A stretch of 64,000 nucleotides of DNA from NCBI GenBank assembly GCA_036677445.1, contig JAVBWI010000004.1, forward strand, positions 62,001 through 126,000, written 5' to 3'. The DNA comes from JAVBWI01 sp036677445. Lineage in GTDB: Bacteria; Bacillota; Clostridia; Christensenellales; CAG-138. The notes beneath the pieces were generated by a model. The model was not told the DNA's origin. It saw nothing but the letters and a program-made list of their open reading frames with translations, and ran no database searches. Below, piece by piece: positions 33,587 to 42,428 of the stretch (positions within the stretch are counted from its first letter, which is position 1; each line of letters starts with the position of its first letter). The position numbers and the translations under genes were made by a program.

Positions 33587-34482
33587 TAGGGCGCATTGAT
33601 CCTGCCGCACGTGATTTCAATGTGCAGGAATTTGATAAGCCGGTGGCGGCGGCCGTACAGGCCGCATGCGAAACGCTGCCTTTTTTTGCCGAAAGCCGGC
33701 TGGTCATCTGCAGGGAAATGCCTGAAAGCGAGGCCAAGCAGCTCATAGGCTATGCGCCCACCATGCCGCCCACCACGACGCTGATACTCTATGTGCGCGG
33801 CAAATGCGGCGCCTCCCTCCTGCAGGCTGTGAAAGGCATGGGCCGTGACGTTCTGTTCGACCGGCTGACGGAGTCTGACGCACTGCGCTTTGTGCAGCAG
33901 CGTGTCCGCAAGCGGGAGTCGGAAATCGATCGGGAGGCTGCGCAGTTGCTGGTGGATATGGTCGGCACGCAAGTGCACGCACTGCAGAATGAGTTGAATA
34001 AAGCTGCGGATTACGCCGGGCCCGGCGGAATAGTTACCGCGCAGATCGTGCGTGCGTGTGTGACGCCCAACATGGAATTCAAGCGCTTTGTCATGCTCGA
34101 TGAGCTGCTCGCAGGCAAGCAGCAAAGCGCGCTGCAAGCCCTGCGCCATATGCTGCGCGACGGATCGGAAACGCCGTTCGGCCTCGCATACTTCTTTACA
34201 GGGCAATGCAAGAACATGCTGGGCGCCCGCCTGCTGATGGATTCCGGAATGCGCGAATCCGAAGTCGGCCGGCGGCTGGGCTTAAGCGCAATGCCCGCAA
34301 AGACCGCCGTCGCGGGAGCCAGACGCCTGTCCAGAGAGCAGCTCCGGGCGGCTACGCTTGCGTTTTCCGCCATAGACCATCTGCAGGTAACCGGCAAAAT
34401 GCCAAGCGACCGGGCGCTGGAAATGGCGGTGCTGCGTTACTTTTGCAGCGGGCGCGTTATAAAGGGCAAGGCTGCCCGCTAG
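33478..34482 (+). CDS. holA: DNA polymerase III delta subunit
   Basis: 334 aa. The delta subunit opens the beta clamp during loading. The start FFEQLRAGSISGLYLFHGEEEFVKQSAL is typical (ligand loop YLFHGEE), with the middle AAA-like part and the C-terminal collar domain (GLAYFFTGQCKNMLGARLL, HLQVTGKMPSDRALEMAVLRY). Position after comEC is conserved in many Firmicutes. The ATG lies inside the comEC-like frame. Confidence 0.9.
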   Translation: MDHNRFFEQLRAGSISGLYLFHGEEEFVKQSALSQLIGRIDPAARDFNVQEFDKPVAAAVQAACETLPFFAESRLVICREMPESEAKQLIGYAPTMPPTTTLILYVRGKCGASLLQAVKGMGRDVLFDRLTESDALRFVQQRVRKRESEIDREAAQLLVDMVGTQVHALQNELNKAADYAGPGGIVTAQIVRACVTPNMEFKRFVMLDELLAGKQQSALQALRHMLRDGSETPFGLAYFFTGQCKNMLGARLLMDSGMRESEVGRRLGLSAMPAKTAVAGARRLSREQLRAATLAFSAIDHLQVTGKMPSDRALEMAVLRYFCSGRVIKGKAAR

Positions 34483-34769
34483 TCGCCGTTTTTCAGCTGA
34501 TTCATAATCGCGCGCATACGCTGCTGCTGCGAAGGATTTAGCATGGGTGCAACCATCTTTGCGATGGACTCCATGCGCGCGTCACTCAATTTCCCCGCGG
34601 CACGCTCGGCGCTTGCCATTCTCTGCAATTCCTCGAACACTTCACCTTCGCTTTTGCCCTGATATTGCTCCACTACGTTTTTGACCTGGCGTATCGTATC
34701 AGGGTCTATGCCCGCGGCCATTTGCTGCATCTGCGGATTCTGTTTCATACTGCGAAGATCGTTTTTCAT
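34479..34769 (-). CDS. Small Met/Gln-rich helical protein
   Basis: 96 aa from ATG 34769, with GGAGG 8 bases upstream. It is helical and charged, with many Met and Gln (MKQNPQMQQMAAGIDPDTIRQVKNVVEQYQGKSEGEVFEELQRM ends near residue 50, then PMLNPSQQQRMRAIMNQL). It has no signal peptide and no cysteines. The 3' end overlaps the end of holA by 4 bases. It is divergent from the Met/Gly-rich gene at 34906. Not recognised with certainty; related small proteins occur in spore-forming Clostridia. Confidence 0.6.
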   Translation of the reverse strand: MKNDLRSMKQNPQMQQMAAGIDPDTIRQVKNVVEQYQGKSEGEVFEELQRMASAERAAGKLSDARMESIAKMVAPMLNPSQQQRMRAIMNQLKNGD

Positions 34770-34905
34770 AAAGCATGCCTCCAATATTATTTCGTTTGGT
34801 ATTCTTCACCATCATATGCCGTAACGGCCATGCAAGTGCACAACCTCGACGCGCATGCATATGATGCTATAGAGGTTCGCAAACAACAAGGAGGTAGCCA
34901 GAAAT

Positions 34906-35493
34906 ATGCCTAGGTACGCGCCGCAATCGCTTCCCACAGGCGGCACCCGCCCGTCTCCGGTGCAGCAACGACCCGCAGGCGATATGGAGCCACAGCCATC
35001 CATGAGTGAATCCGGACAGCCTGCCGTGCTCTTGGCACAGCATATCCGACGCGAACATGGCATGCAGGGTGTACGCGGATATATCGTCGCCATGCGGGAC
35101 TATCTCGCCCAGCCGGAGTATCTGGAGCTTTGCAGGGCCATGGGAGTATCGCCCGATATTCAAATGCCATCATCACATCGCGCACCCGCACAATCGCCGC
35201 CGCAGCCGCAGGTAGTACAGGATCCCCCGCCCGTGCAGCCCCAGCAGTCCCCGCAGCAAAACGGCAATCAGATGCAAATGCTGCAAATGCTTATGCAATT
35301 GATGGGCATGCAGAACGGCGGCGGAATGGGTTCAGGCGGCGGTTTCAATCCCATGATGCTCGCACAGCTGTTGGGTATGCAAAGCGGCGGCAACCCCATG
35401 GCCGGTATGCAGGGCGGCGGAACGGGTTCAGGCGGCGGTTTCAACCCCATGATGCTCGCACAGCTGCTCGGAAACATGCAGGGAAGCAAGTAA
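34906..35493 (+). CDS. Low-complexity Gln/Met/Gly-rich protein
   Basis: 195 aa. Residues 35-85 form a compact helical part (AVLLAQHIRREHGMQGVRGYIVAMRDYL). A Pro/Gln linker follows, then a Met/Gly-rich tail in which GSGGGFNPMMLAQLLG occurs twice, separated by a GGNPMAGMQGG stretch. AAGGAGG lies 11 bases before the ATG. It has no signal peptide. Such sticky tails are common in self-assembling or spore-coat proteins, but I cannot name it. A bidirectional terminator follows. Confidence 0.6.
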   Translation: MPRYAPQSLPTGGTRPSPVQQRPAGDMEPQPSMSESGQPAVLLAQHIRREHGMQGVRGYIVAMRDYLAQPEYLELCRAMGVSPDIQMPSSHRAPAQSPPQPQVVQDPPPVQPQQSPQQNGNQMQMLQMLMQLMGMQNGGGMGSGGGFNPMMLAQLLGMQSGGNPMAGMQGGGTGSGGGFNPMMLAQLLGNMQGSK

Positions 35494-35590
35494 TTCGTAT
35501 GCGGACACATTACATAGCCCCCCAGCGGTGGATGTGGGGCGCTGTTCGGGACGCCTGTACTTTCCCAGCATAGCCGGCCATGATTTGTCC

Positions 35591-35632
35591 AATACAAAAG
35601 CGCGCCCCAGCTTCGGAGCGCGCTTTTGTATT
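35591..35632. terminator. Bidirectional terminator between convergent genes
   Basis: A perfect 15 bp stem (35591-35605 with 35618-35632) whose ends give T-rich runs on both strands. It serves the Met/Gly-rich gene and the rnf operon. Confidence 0.85.
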
Positions 35633-35647
35633 GCCGTAAGCGGCGAA

Positions 35648-36454
35648 TTACTTTTCTTTACCCTGTACGGTAATGCATTTGCAGGGGCAAACCTCTGCGC
35701 AATCGCCGCAGCGGGTACATTTCTCTTCATCGATCACGGCAAAGCCGTTCTCCACCTTAATGGCGTCGTACTTACATGTCTTAACGCAGCGTCCGCAGGC
35801 GATGCATGCTTTCATGCAAACATCACGCGCAACACGCGCGACATCCCTGTTCTGGCAGCGTACCAGCACGCTCGCATCGGCAGGCTTCAGATGGATGACA
35901 TTGTGGGGGCATACGTCCACGCAGGCGCCGCAGCCCACACACTTCTTTTCGTCGATATATGCAATTCCGTCTTTCATGGTGATCGCATCGAACGCACAGG
36001 CAAGCGCACAGTCGCCGAGACCCACGCAGGAAAACCGGCATTGCTTCGGCCCGCCCGCCATGCTTGCCGCCACACGGCAGCTTTTATAGCCGTCGTACTC
36101 GTACCGCTCCTTTGCCACGCCGCAGGTGCCCTGGCAGATCACGCGGGCAACTACGGGCGCCTTCGTCTCAACGGTGATGCCCAGTACCTCGCCGATCGCG
36201 CAGGCAGTCGCCGCCCCGCCGGCGGGGCAGCCGTTGGGAAGCACCTTCCCCGCAACGACCGCCTCGGCAAACGCGTCGCAGCCTGCAAACCCACAGGCGC
36301 CGCAGTTAGCGCCGCCCAGGCAGGCGCGCACCTTCTCTACCCTGGGATCGACCTCGACGTGAAACTTTTTATCCGCGACGCCCAGCACCAAGCCGAATAC
36401 AAGGCCCAGCGCCCCCAGTGCGAGCAGCGCGTAAAGTATCGCAGATACACTCAT
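35648..36454 (-). CDS. rnfB: Rnf complex subunit B
   Basis: 268 aa from ATG 36454 (MSVSAILYALLALGALG), with GGGAGG upstream. One membrane helix, then the 4Fe-4S cysteine motif CLGGANCGACGFAGC, then several ferredoxin-type CxxCxxCxxxC motifs (CVGCGACVDVCPHN, CIACGRCVKTCKYD, CTRCGDCAEVCPCK). It takes electrons from ferredoxin into the Rnf complex, which drives ion export while reducing NAD. Last gene of the operon; the ATG lies 13 bases after the rnfA stop. Confidence 0.95.
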   Translation of the reverse strand: MSVSAILYALLALGALGLVFGLVLGVADKKFHVEVDPRVEKVRACLGGANCGACGFAGCDAFAEAVVAGKVLPNGCPAGGAATACAIGEVLGITVETKAPVVARVICQGTCGVAKERYEYDGYKSCRVAASMAGGPKQCRFSCVGLGDCALACAFDAITMKDGIAYIDEKKCVGCGACVDVCPHNVIHLKPADASVLVRCQNRDVARVARDVCMKACIACGRCVKTCKYDAIKVENGFAVIDEEKCTRCGDCAEVCPCKCITVQGKEK

Positions 36455-36467
36455 TCGTCTGCCTCCC

Positions 36468-37064
36468 TTACTTGACAAGGCCGGAGAAGCCCATGAACGC
36501 CACGGACATCAAACCGGCTATGACCAGACTGATGGAAAAACCTTTCAGCGGCCTGGGGATTTTCGAAGTTTCCAATCGTTCGCGTACGCCCGCCATCAGT
36601 ACGATGGCAAGCAGGAATCCCAGCGCGCCGAAAACACCGTTCAATATGCTGTAGAACAAATCGTACTGGTTGGAAACGTTGAGCACCGTTACGCCCAGCA
36701 CAGCGCAATTGGTGGTAATCAGCGGGAGATAAATGCCCAGCGCCTTATACAGGCTGGGGCTGCTCTTTTTGATGAACATCTCCACAAACTGCACCAGTGA
36801 CGCAATGACGAGTATGAAGCTGATAGTATCCAAATACGCGAGATCGAGCGGCACAAGCACCCAGTTGTATACCATCCATGTAAAGAGGCTGGCTAACCCC
36901 ATTACGAACGTCACCGCCATGCCCATGCCCGCCGCTGTCTCCACTTTATTGGAAACGCCCAGGAACGGGCAGCAGCCTAAGAAGCGCGAGAAAATGAAGT
37001 TATTGGAGAGCACGCAGCTCACCATGAAGAGCAGTATCTTTGCGATGCCGGTTGCGTCACTCAT
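36468..37064 (-). CDS. rnfA: Rnf complex subunit A
   Basis: 198 aa, six membrane helices, with the start LLFMVSCVLSNNFIFSRFLGCCPFLGVSNK. The cysteine in VSCVLSNN and the conserved C-terminal half are typical. With RnfE it forms the inverted-topology core that carries an Fe cluster in the membrane. Its start overlaps the rnfE stop by 4 bases. Confidence 0.95.
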   Translation of the reverse strand: MSDATGIAKILLFMVSCVLSNNFIFSRFLGCCPFLGVSNKVETAAGMGMAVTFVMGLASLFTWMVYNWVLVPLDLAYLDTISFILVIASLVQFVEMFIKKSSPSLYKALGIYLPLITTNCAVLGVTVLNVSNQYDLFYSILNGVFGALGFLLAIVLMAGVRERLETSKIPRPLKGFSISLVIAGLMSVAFMGFSGLVK

Positions 37065-37717
37065 GCTTGTGCGCCTCCCTTCACGGAACTCTCAAGCTGC
37101 CTTTGCTTCTTCTTTTTTTCCGCCCGCAGCGTAATAAAGTTCATTACGCCCAATAGCAGGCCATACGTTATAAAGCCGCCGGGCGCTAATATGATAAGCA
37201 ACATGGGCTCAAAGGTCGCACCCATAATCTGCGCGCCGAACACGGTACCGTTGCCAATCAGTTCGCGGATGGCGCCCATCAGCGTGATGGCGGCCGTAAA
37301 TCCCAGGCCCATGCCGATGCCGTCCACCGCCGAGGACAACACGCTGTTTTTGCTGGCAAATGCCTCCGCGCGGGCAAGTATGATGCAGTTGACGACAATG
37401 AGCGGTATAAACATGCCAAGGCTCTGATAGAGGCTGGGCACGAAGGCCTGCATCAGCATCTGCACCATGGTCACGAATGTGCAGATGACCACGATAAACG
37501 CCGGAATACGGACTTTATCCGGTATAAAATTACGCAACAGCGAAATTACTACGTTGGAACCTATCAGCACGAATGTAGCTGCCATACCCATGCCAAATCC
37601 GTTGATGGCGCTGGTAGACACCGCAAGCGTGGGGCAGGTACCCAGCACCAGCCTGAATGTGGGGTTCTCCGTAATAACGCCGTTGAAGAACACGCTGCTC
37701 AATTTTCTTTCTTTCAT
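37061..37717 (-). CDS. rnfE: Rnf complex subunit E
   Basis: 218 aa, six membrane helices, related to RnfA (NPTFRLVLGTCPTLAVSTSA). A basic C-terminus KKKKQRQLESS faces the cytoplasm. AGGGAGGA lies before the ATG at 37717. It is 12 bases from the end of rnfG. Confidence 0.93.
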   Translation of the reverse strand: MKERKLSSVFFNGVITENPTFRLVLGTCPTLAVSTSAINGFGMGMAATFVLIGSNVVISLLRNFIPDKVRIPAFIVVICTFVTMVQMLMQAFVPSLYQSLGMFIPLIVVNCIILARAEAFASKNSVLSSAVDGIGMGLGFTAAITLMGAIRELIGNGTVFGAQIMGATFEPMLLIILAPGGFITYGLLLGVMNFITLRAEKKKKQRQLESSVKGGAQA

Positions 37718-37729
37718 GCTCTTCCCTCC

Positions 37730-38281
37730 TTAACCGATCAGCCCGAGCAGACGCTCGCAGGCTGTATTGACTGCGCTGACAACCGCACTTGAGCTGATTG
37801 TCGCGCCGCTGACCGCATCGATCGGCTCACCGATTTCCCCTGCGGTTTTGCTGATGACAAACGGGCCTTTCTTACCCACAAATTGATCCCGGAACGCCGC
37901 ATCTTTTGTCTTTACGCCCAAGCCTGCGGTTTCCTCAAAGTCCACGCCACCGACGTTCACGCCGGTAACGGCGCCTTGCATGTCCGTGCCAACGATAACT
38001 TCGATCTCCCCGCCATATCCGCGTGCTGTAACCCGCGCGGTATAACCGACCGCTTCACCGTCGGCCAAGCCTGCATAGGTATCATCACAACCGCCTTCGC
38101 CCTCGCTTAACAGTTTGAAATCCGTTGCAGCGGGCAGTACGCTGCCGCGCGCTGCATTTGCCGACGTTTCAATCCGCCCCTGGATGGGCGCCTGCGTCAT
38201 GGCGTTTGTGGAACCCAGAGCAAGCCCAGCAACCGCGGCGATAAGCAGAAGCTTCCAGGCAAGCTTCCAAAGCTCACGCAC
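37730..38281 (-). CDS. rnfG: Rnf complex subunit G (FMN-binding)
   Basis: 183 aa. N-terminal membrane helix (KLLLIAAVAGLALGS), then an external domain with the covalent FMN site DAVSGATISSSAVV, where the T of SGAT carries FMN by a phosphoester bond. It overlaps the end of rnfD by 8 bases. Confidence 0.93.
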   Translation of the reverse strand: MRELWKLAWKLLLIAAVAGLALGSTNAMTQAPIQGRIETSANAARGSVLPAATDFKLLSEGEGGCDDTYAGLADGEAVGYTARVTARGYGGEIEVIVGTDMQGAVTGVNVGGVDFEETAGLGVKTKDAAFRDQFVGKKGPFVISKTAGEIGEPIDAVSGATISSSAVVSAVNTACERLLGLIG

Positions 38282-39233
38282 GGGCCTCCACCCCCTTGGG
38301 CGGTTTAACCGCGCCGTATACCTTTGGGCGCATATACTTATCGATCAGCGGCGTTACAATGTTCATGAGCAATATTGCATAGGTCACGCCCTCCGGATAG
38401 TTTCCGTATGCGCGTATTATGCACACAATCAGACCGCAGCCCGCCGCAAAAACAGCCTGTCCCGGTATCGTCATGGGGCTGGAGGTATAATCCGTAGCCA
38501 TAAATACCGCGCCGAACATGACGCCGCCGGAGAGTATGGCCGCGAGCGGATCGCCGTCGAACGTGAATGCGCCCCGCGGCCCCATCATCCACGAGAGCAG
38601 CGCCGTAACGCCAAGGAAAATCAACGGGACATGCCCGAATATCGTCTTGCGGATGATCATGTATATAAGGCCAATCAGGATCGCCGCCTTGCACACTTCG
38701 CCGATGGAGCCCGGAATATTGCCAAGGAACAAGTCCATGGTGCTTGCCTGATAACCGGCAAGCGGCGTTGCAGAGGATACGGCATCCACCGAGCCAAAGA
38801 AAGTGGGCAGCACATAAGCCGTCATACGTACCGGCCAGGAAGACAGCAGTATGGCACGGGCGGCCATCGCCGGGTTCATGAAATTGTCGCCTATGCCGCC
38901 AAAGAGCTGCTTGACGAGTACGATGGCAAAGAAGCTTCCCAATACCGCAATCCACCACGGCGCTGTGGGCGGCAGGTTCAGCCCCAGTATCAGGCCGGTG
39001 ACAACTGCTGAGAGATCGCCGATGCGCACGGCTTGTTTCGCAACCACCTGCCACAGATATTCCGCAAGCACGGCGGAAACCATGCTCAACGCGAGAAGCA
39101 GCGCCGCCTGCAGCCCAAATAAATATACACCCGCCAACGATGTCGGGATGAGCGCAATAATCACATCCAGCATCAGACGTTTCGTACTGTCGTTACTGCG
39201 GATATGCGGCGCGGTAGAAAGACGCAAATTCAT
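38274..39233 (-). CDS. rnfD: Rnf complex subunit D
   Basis: 319 aa with about ten membrane helices. It starts MNLRLSTAPHIRSNDSTKRLMLDVIIAL, typical of RnfD/NqrB. The flavin-attachment region is SVDAVSSATPLAGYQ. It is 6 bases after rnfC. Confidence 0.94.
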   Translation of the reverse strand: MNLRLSTAPHIRSNDSTKRLMLDVIIALIPTSLAGVYLFGLQAALLLALSMVSAVLAEYLWQVVAKQAVRIGDLSAVVTGLILGLNLPPTAPWWIAVLGSFFAIVLVKQLFGGIGDNFMNPAMAARAILLSSWPVRMTAYVLPTFFGSVDAVSSATPLAGYQASTMDLFLGNIPGSIGEVCKAAILIGLIYMIIRKTIFGHVPLIFLGVTALLSWMMGPRGAFTFDGDPLAAILSGGVMFGAVFMATDYTSSPMTIPGQAVFAAGCGLIVCIIRAYGNYPEGVTYAILLMNIVTPLIDKYMRPKVYGAVKPPKGVEARA

Positions 39234-39239
39234 ACTGCC

Positions 39240-40580
39240 TTACCCCCTCTTGTTCGCCAGGGTGATCTTGTCCTTGGCATTTTTAAACGATGCGGTGAGC
39301 CACAGCCGCGCAGGGCAGGCATACGAGCAGCAGCCGCACACGATGCAATCCATTACGTTGTGCTCTTCAGCCTTCACAAGATCGTTCTCGTCGCAATAGT
39401 GCTTAAGAAGATACGGGCTCAGGCCGGCGGGACATACTGCAACGCAGCGCCCGCAGCGGATGCACGGGCCTTCATCAACGGATTTCGCATCCTCCTGACT
39501 GTAGACGACGATGCCGTTGGTGGCCTTGGTCATGGAAACCTGGTCGTTTGGCGCGCAGATACCCGTCATGCTTCCGCCGGCGACAATTTTGCCCGGTTCC
39601 TCGGAATAGCCGCCGCATTCGCCGATGGCATCGGCAAATATGGTGCCGATACGAAGGCGCAGGTTCGAAGGTTCTTTCACGCAGCCCGTCACGGTCGTAA
39701 TACGCGAGATGAGCGGCCTTCCATCTATGACCGCGTCGGCAATGGCCGAAGCCGTGCCTACGTTGAGTACGATGGTATGCGCGTCCAGCGGCAGCTTCTT
39801 TTGCGGTACCTGCCTGCCGGTTACGGCTTCAATGAGCTGTTTTTCACCGCCCTGCGGGTACTTGGTTCTGAGCGTCAGGACCTCTACACCCTCGCGCCCC
39901 TGCGCTGCTTTCTTCATGCGCTCGATGGCATCCGGCTTATTATCCTCGATGGCAATCACACCGCGCTTAACGCCCATCGCCCTCATTGCGGCCCGAAGCC
40001 CGTCCACTACTTTGAGTGGACTCTCCAGCATCAAGCGATAATCCGAAGTGAGGTACGTTTCGCATTCGGCGCCGTTCAATATGATGGTGTCGCAATATTG
40101 ACCCTCGCGTACGGCGAACTTCACATGCGTAGGAAAGCAGGCGCCGCCCATACCGCATATGCCCGCATTTTTGATGGCCGGCACGATAAGCGATGGGTCG
40201 ACCGTCTCCACATTACCGTAACCATGGAGTCCTTCGACCCATTCATCCTGAAAGTCGTTTTTTATGGTAATACACATCACGGGATCCGCTACCAACTGCG
40301 GCCTGGGTGAAACATCCACTACCTCCCCGGATACGCTTGCATGTACAGGAAGGCCCAGAAAACCGGCAGGCTCGCCGATTATCTGTCCAAGCTTTACATG
40401 GTCCCCCTTTTGCACGCAGGGTGTGCTCGGCGCACCCAAATGCATCCCCATCAGAATACAAACGGTATCTGATGCGAAATCCCGCACCGGAATGTCTTTG
40501 GTAGGAAGTTTGCCCTCATGCAGGCTATGCATGGGATGCACGCCTCCTTTGAAGGTACGCTTTGGCAAAGCCAACACCAT
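39240..40580 (-). CDS. rnfC: Rnf complex subunit C (NADH-binding)
   Basis: 446 aa, the NAD-reducing subunit. It has the RnfC start KRTFKGGVHPMHS, the Rossmann-like GGACFPTHVKF region that binds NADH and FMN, and two 4Fe-4S motifs (CIRCGRCVAVCPAGL, CIVCGCCSYACPARL). First gene of the operon in the clostridial order C-D-G-E-A-B. The ATG at 40580 follows AAAGG with no gap; GTG 40577 or TTG 40574 are better spaced alternatives. An AT-rich leader of over 200 bases precedes it. Confidence 0.93.
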   Translation of the reverse strand: MVLALPKRTFKGGVHPMHSLHEGKLPTKDIPVRDFASDTVCILMGMHLGAPSTPCVQKGDHVKLGQIIGEPAGFLGLPVHASVSGEVVDVSPRPQLVADPVMCITIKNDFQDEWVEGLHGYGNVETVDPSLIVPAIKNAGICGMGGACFPTHVKFAVREGQYCDTIILNGAECETYLTSDYRLMLESPLKVVDGLRAAMRAMGVKRGVIAIEDNKPDAIERMKKAAQGREGVEVLTLRTKYPQGGEKQLIEAVTGRQVPQKKLPLDAHTIVLNVGTASAIADAVIDGRPLISRITTVTGCVKEPSNLRLRIGTIFADAIGECGGYSEEPGKIVAGGSMTGICAPNDQVSMTKATNGIVVYSQEDAKSVDEGPCIRCGRCVAVCPAGLSPYLLKHYCDENDLVKAEEHNVMDCIVCGCCSYACPARLWLTASFKNAKDKITLANKRG

Positions 40581-40805
40581 CCTTTCTGAAACACAAAATT
40601 CTACTTCGTTCTTTTCTTATACAACAAAAAAGGGTATACTACCCTACTCATAGAACACGAAGAAAATTTTCAATGGGTAAAGCACAAACATAGAGCACCG
40701 TCTTCACTCCCTATTTTACCACCCACAGTAGTATACCACACTCCGTTTGGGTTTGCATCAAGAAATTGCTGCATAATTCAGGATAACACGTACAATCTAA
40801 GGAAC

Positions 40806-41174
40806 ATGCGGCATGATTTTAAAAAATCCAAGGCCTTCGTGTGTATTGCGGCGGTTTGTACGGGAATTGCGAATGGCCTTTTTGGCGCGGGCGGCGGCAT
40901 GCTGGCTGTGGTGGTGCTTGAACGGTTATGCGACCTGGAGAGTGAACGGGCGCACGCAACGGCTTTAATGATCATGCTTCCGCTTTCGGTGGTTAGTATC
41001 CTCGTTTATCTGCTGCGCGGTACGCTAAAGTGGGATGCTGTGCCGTTTACCGCGTTGGGCATGCTGCCGGGAAGCTTTTTAGGCGCCAAACTGCTCGGCC
41101 GGCTGCATACAGCCTGGATTGACCGCATTTTCAGTCTGTTGATGCTTGCCGCAGGCATTCGGTTGCTGGTATGA
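40806..41174 (+). CDS. TauE/SafE (TSUP) permease, N-terminal half protein
   Basis: 122 aa, about four membrane helices. It starts with the family repeat GIANGLFGAGGGMLAVVVLERL, typical of sulfite/organosulfonate exporters. Full-length TSUP proteins are about 250 aa with two such halves; here each half is its own gene, this one and the next. AAGGA precedes the ATG, and the stop overlaps the next start (ATGA), so equal amounts of both halves would be made. Confidence 0.78.
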   Translation: MRHDFKKSKAFVCIAAVCTGIANGLFGAGGGMLAVVVLERLCDLESERAHATALMIMLPLSVVSILVYLLRGTLKWDAVPFTALGMLPGSFLGAKLLGRLHTAWIDRIFSLLMLAAGIRLLV

Positions 41175-41536
41175 GCTGGCTTTGGTTCATGCTTGCCGGC
41201 CTCTTTGCAGGCGTGCTCTCGGGCATGGGGATGGGCGGCGGTACGGTGCTCATACCGATATTGACGCTGATCTTAGGCGTGGAGCAGCATGCTGCGCAAG
41301 GGGTCAATATGCTGGTGTTCCTACCTGGCGCTGCGCTTGCGTTGTGGGTGCACAGGCACGACGGGCGGCTCGCTGTAAAAGAAGGACTGCCTTTACTTAT
41401 TTGGGGTCTTGCCGGAGCGGTGGGCGGCGCCTTGATCGCCACCTTTCTTAGTGCCGAATGGCTGAAAAAAGCGTTCGGGGCGTTTTTGATCGTGCTTGCG
41501 TTGGTACAGTGGCGCTGGTCGGGCAAACGGAAATAA
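41171..41536 (+). CDS. TauE/SafE (TSUP) permease, second half protein
   Basis: 121 aa, the second half with the same repeat motif (LFAGVLSGMGMGGGTVLIPILTL) and about four helices. Together the two halves should form one transporter or a heterodimer. Substrate unknown; sulfite, thiosulfate or sulfonates are typical. Confidence 0.78.
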   Translation: MSWLWFMLAGLFAGVLSGMGMGGGTVLIPILTLILGVEQHAAQGVNMLVFLPGAALALWVHRHDGRLAVKEGLPLLIWGLAGAVGGALIATFLSAEWLKKAFGAFLIVLALVQWRWSGKRK

Positions 41537-41641
41537 ATGAACTCAGAACAGCATATATCTCTGTCATGGCAGCTAACGGCATGCTTCCCGCCTCCTATCC
41601 GATGGTTCATATCTATGTTCAAGTCTATGTCAAAAAAAATC

Positions 41642-41670
41642 TTGCATTTCGATATGCACTTTAGTATAAT
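41642..41670 (+). promoter_or_regulatory. Promoter of the tRNA-Pro gene
   Basis: TTGCAT (41642-41647), 17 bp, perfect TATAAT (41665-41670), 31 bp before the tRNA. Confidence 0.75.
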
Positions 41671-41701
41671 TGTCCTTGCTGTGAGAGCGGCAGACATATA
41701 A

Positions 41702-41778
41702 CTGGGTGTGGCGCAGTTTGGTAGCGTGCTTGAATGGGGTTCAAGAGGCCGGAGGTTCAAATCCTCTCACCCAGACCA
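41702..41778 (+). tRNA. tRNA-Pro (anticodon GGG)
   Basis: 77 nt with encoded CCA. Acceptor CTGGGTG/CACCCAG, D arm GCGC...GCGT with AGTTTGGTA, anticodon stem CTTGA/TCAAG around loop ATGGGGT (anticodon GGG, reads CCC and CCT), T arm GGAGG TTCAAAT CCTCT, discriminator A. Confidence 0.95.
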
Positions 41779-41784
41779 AACGAG

Positions 41785-41816
41785 AGACCGTTGACTTTTG
41801 TCGGCGGTCTTTTCTT
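41785..41816 (+). terminator. Terminator of the tRNA gene
   Basis: An 11 bp stem with two G-T pairs (41785-41795 with 41800-41810), TTTT loop, followed by TTTTCTT. Confidence 0.75.
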
Positions 41817-41967
41817 AACCTTTCTATATCCATTAAAAATTCAGCGTAAGGTATGTGAGCATTTAAATTGAGTAAAGCAACAAAAGTGTTGTATTTAAAA
41901 AATTGCATAGTAATATTGATATATGCAAATAATTTAACATACCCAGCTACGTAGGAGATTAAAACAG

Positions 41968-42402
41968 ATGGCAGATACGAAAATTAAAGTAACGGCAAAA
42001 AGTGAAAACAAAACAAAAACAGTTGTACAGGCAAAAGCATTCACAATGATGATTGACGAACCCAAATCATTGGGTGGTACAAATGATGGCGCCAACCCGC
42101 TTGAATATCTTCTGGCTGCGTTGTCCGGATGCTTAAATGTAGTAAGCCATATTGTCGCTAAGGAAATGGGTTTTGACTTAAAGGGTTTGGAAATAGAACT
42201 TGAGGGTGATTTAAACCCCGCAAAATATATGGGGATATCGGATGCGGAAAGGACGGGTTTTAAGGAGATAAGAGTACGCATACAACCTGATGCAGATGCA
42301 GATGCGGCAACTCTGGAAAAATGGATCAAAACCGTTGAAAGCAGATGCCCTGTAGATGACAATATTGTTAATTCTACGCCTGTCAAAATTACGTTAGCAT
42401 GA
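41968..42402 (+). CDS. OsmC family protein
   Basis: 144 aa. OsmC/Ohr proteins reduce organic hydroperoxides with two cysteines. The first lies in AALSGCLNVVSHIVAKEMG (near residue 55), the second in VESRCPVDDNI (near 127). Residues SLGGTNDGANPLEYLLAALSGC are the family signature; this is the OsmC-like subgroup, not Ohr. TAGGAG lies about 9 bases before the ATG. A cupin gene overlaps or follows closely. Confidence 0.9.
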   Translation: MADTKIKVTAKSENKTKTVVQAKAFTMMIDEPKSLGGTNDGANPLEYLLAALSGCLNVVSHIVAKEMGFDLKGLEIELEGDLNPAKYMGISDAERTGFKEIRVRIQPDADADAATLEKWIKTVESRCPVDDNIVNSTPVKITLA

Positions 42403-42428
42403 TTTCATTAATGAAAAGGGTGAACTCA

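Noticed and set aside
41702..41778. tRNA end as the attachment site of the serine-recombinase element
   Set aside because: The element lies 20 kb away with its own att sites in a collagen gene; no copy of the tRNA end was seen.
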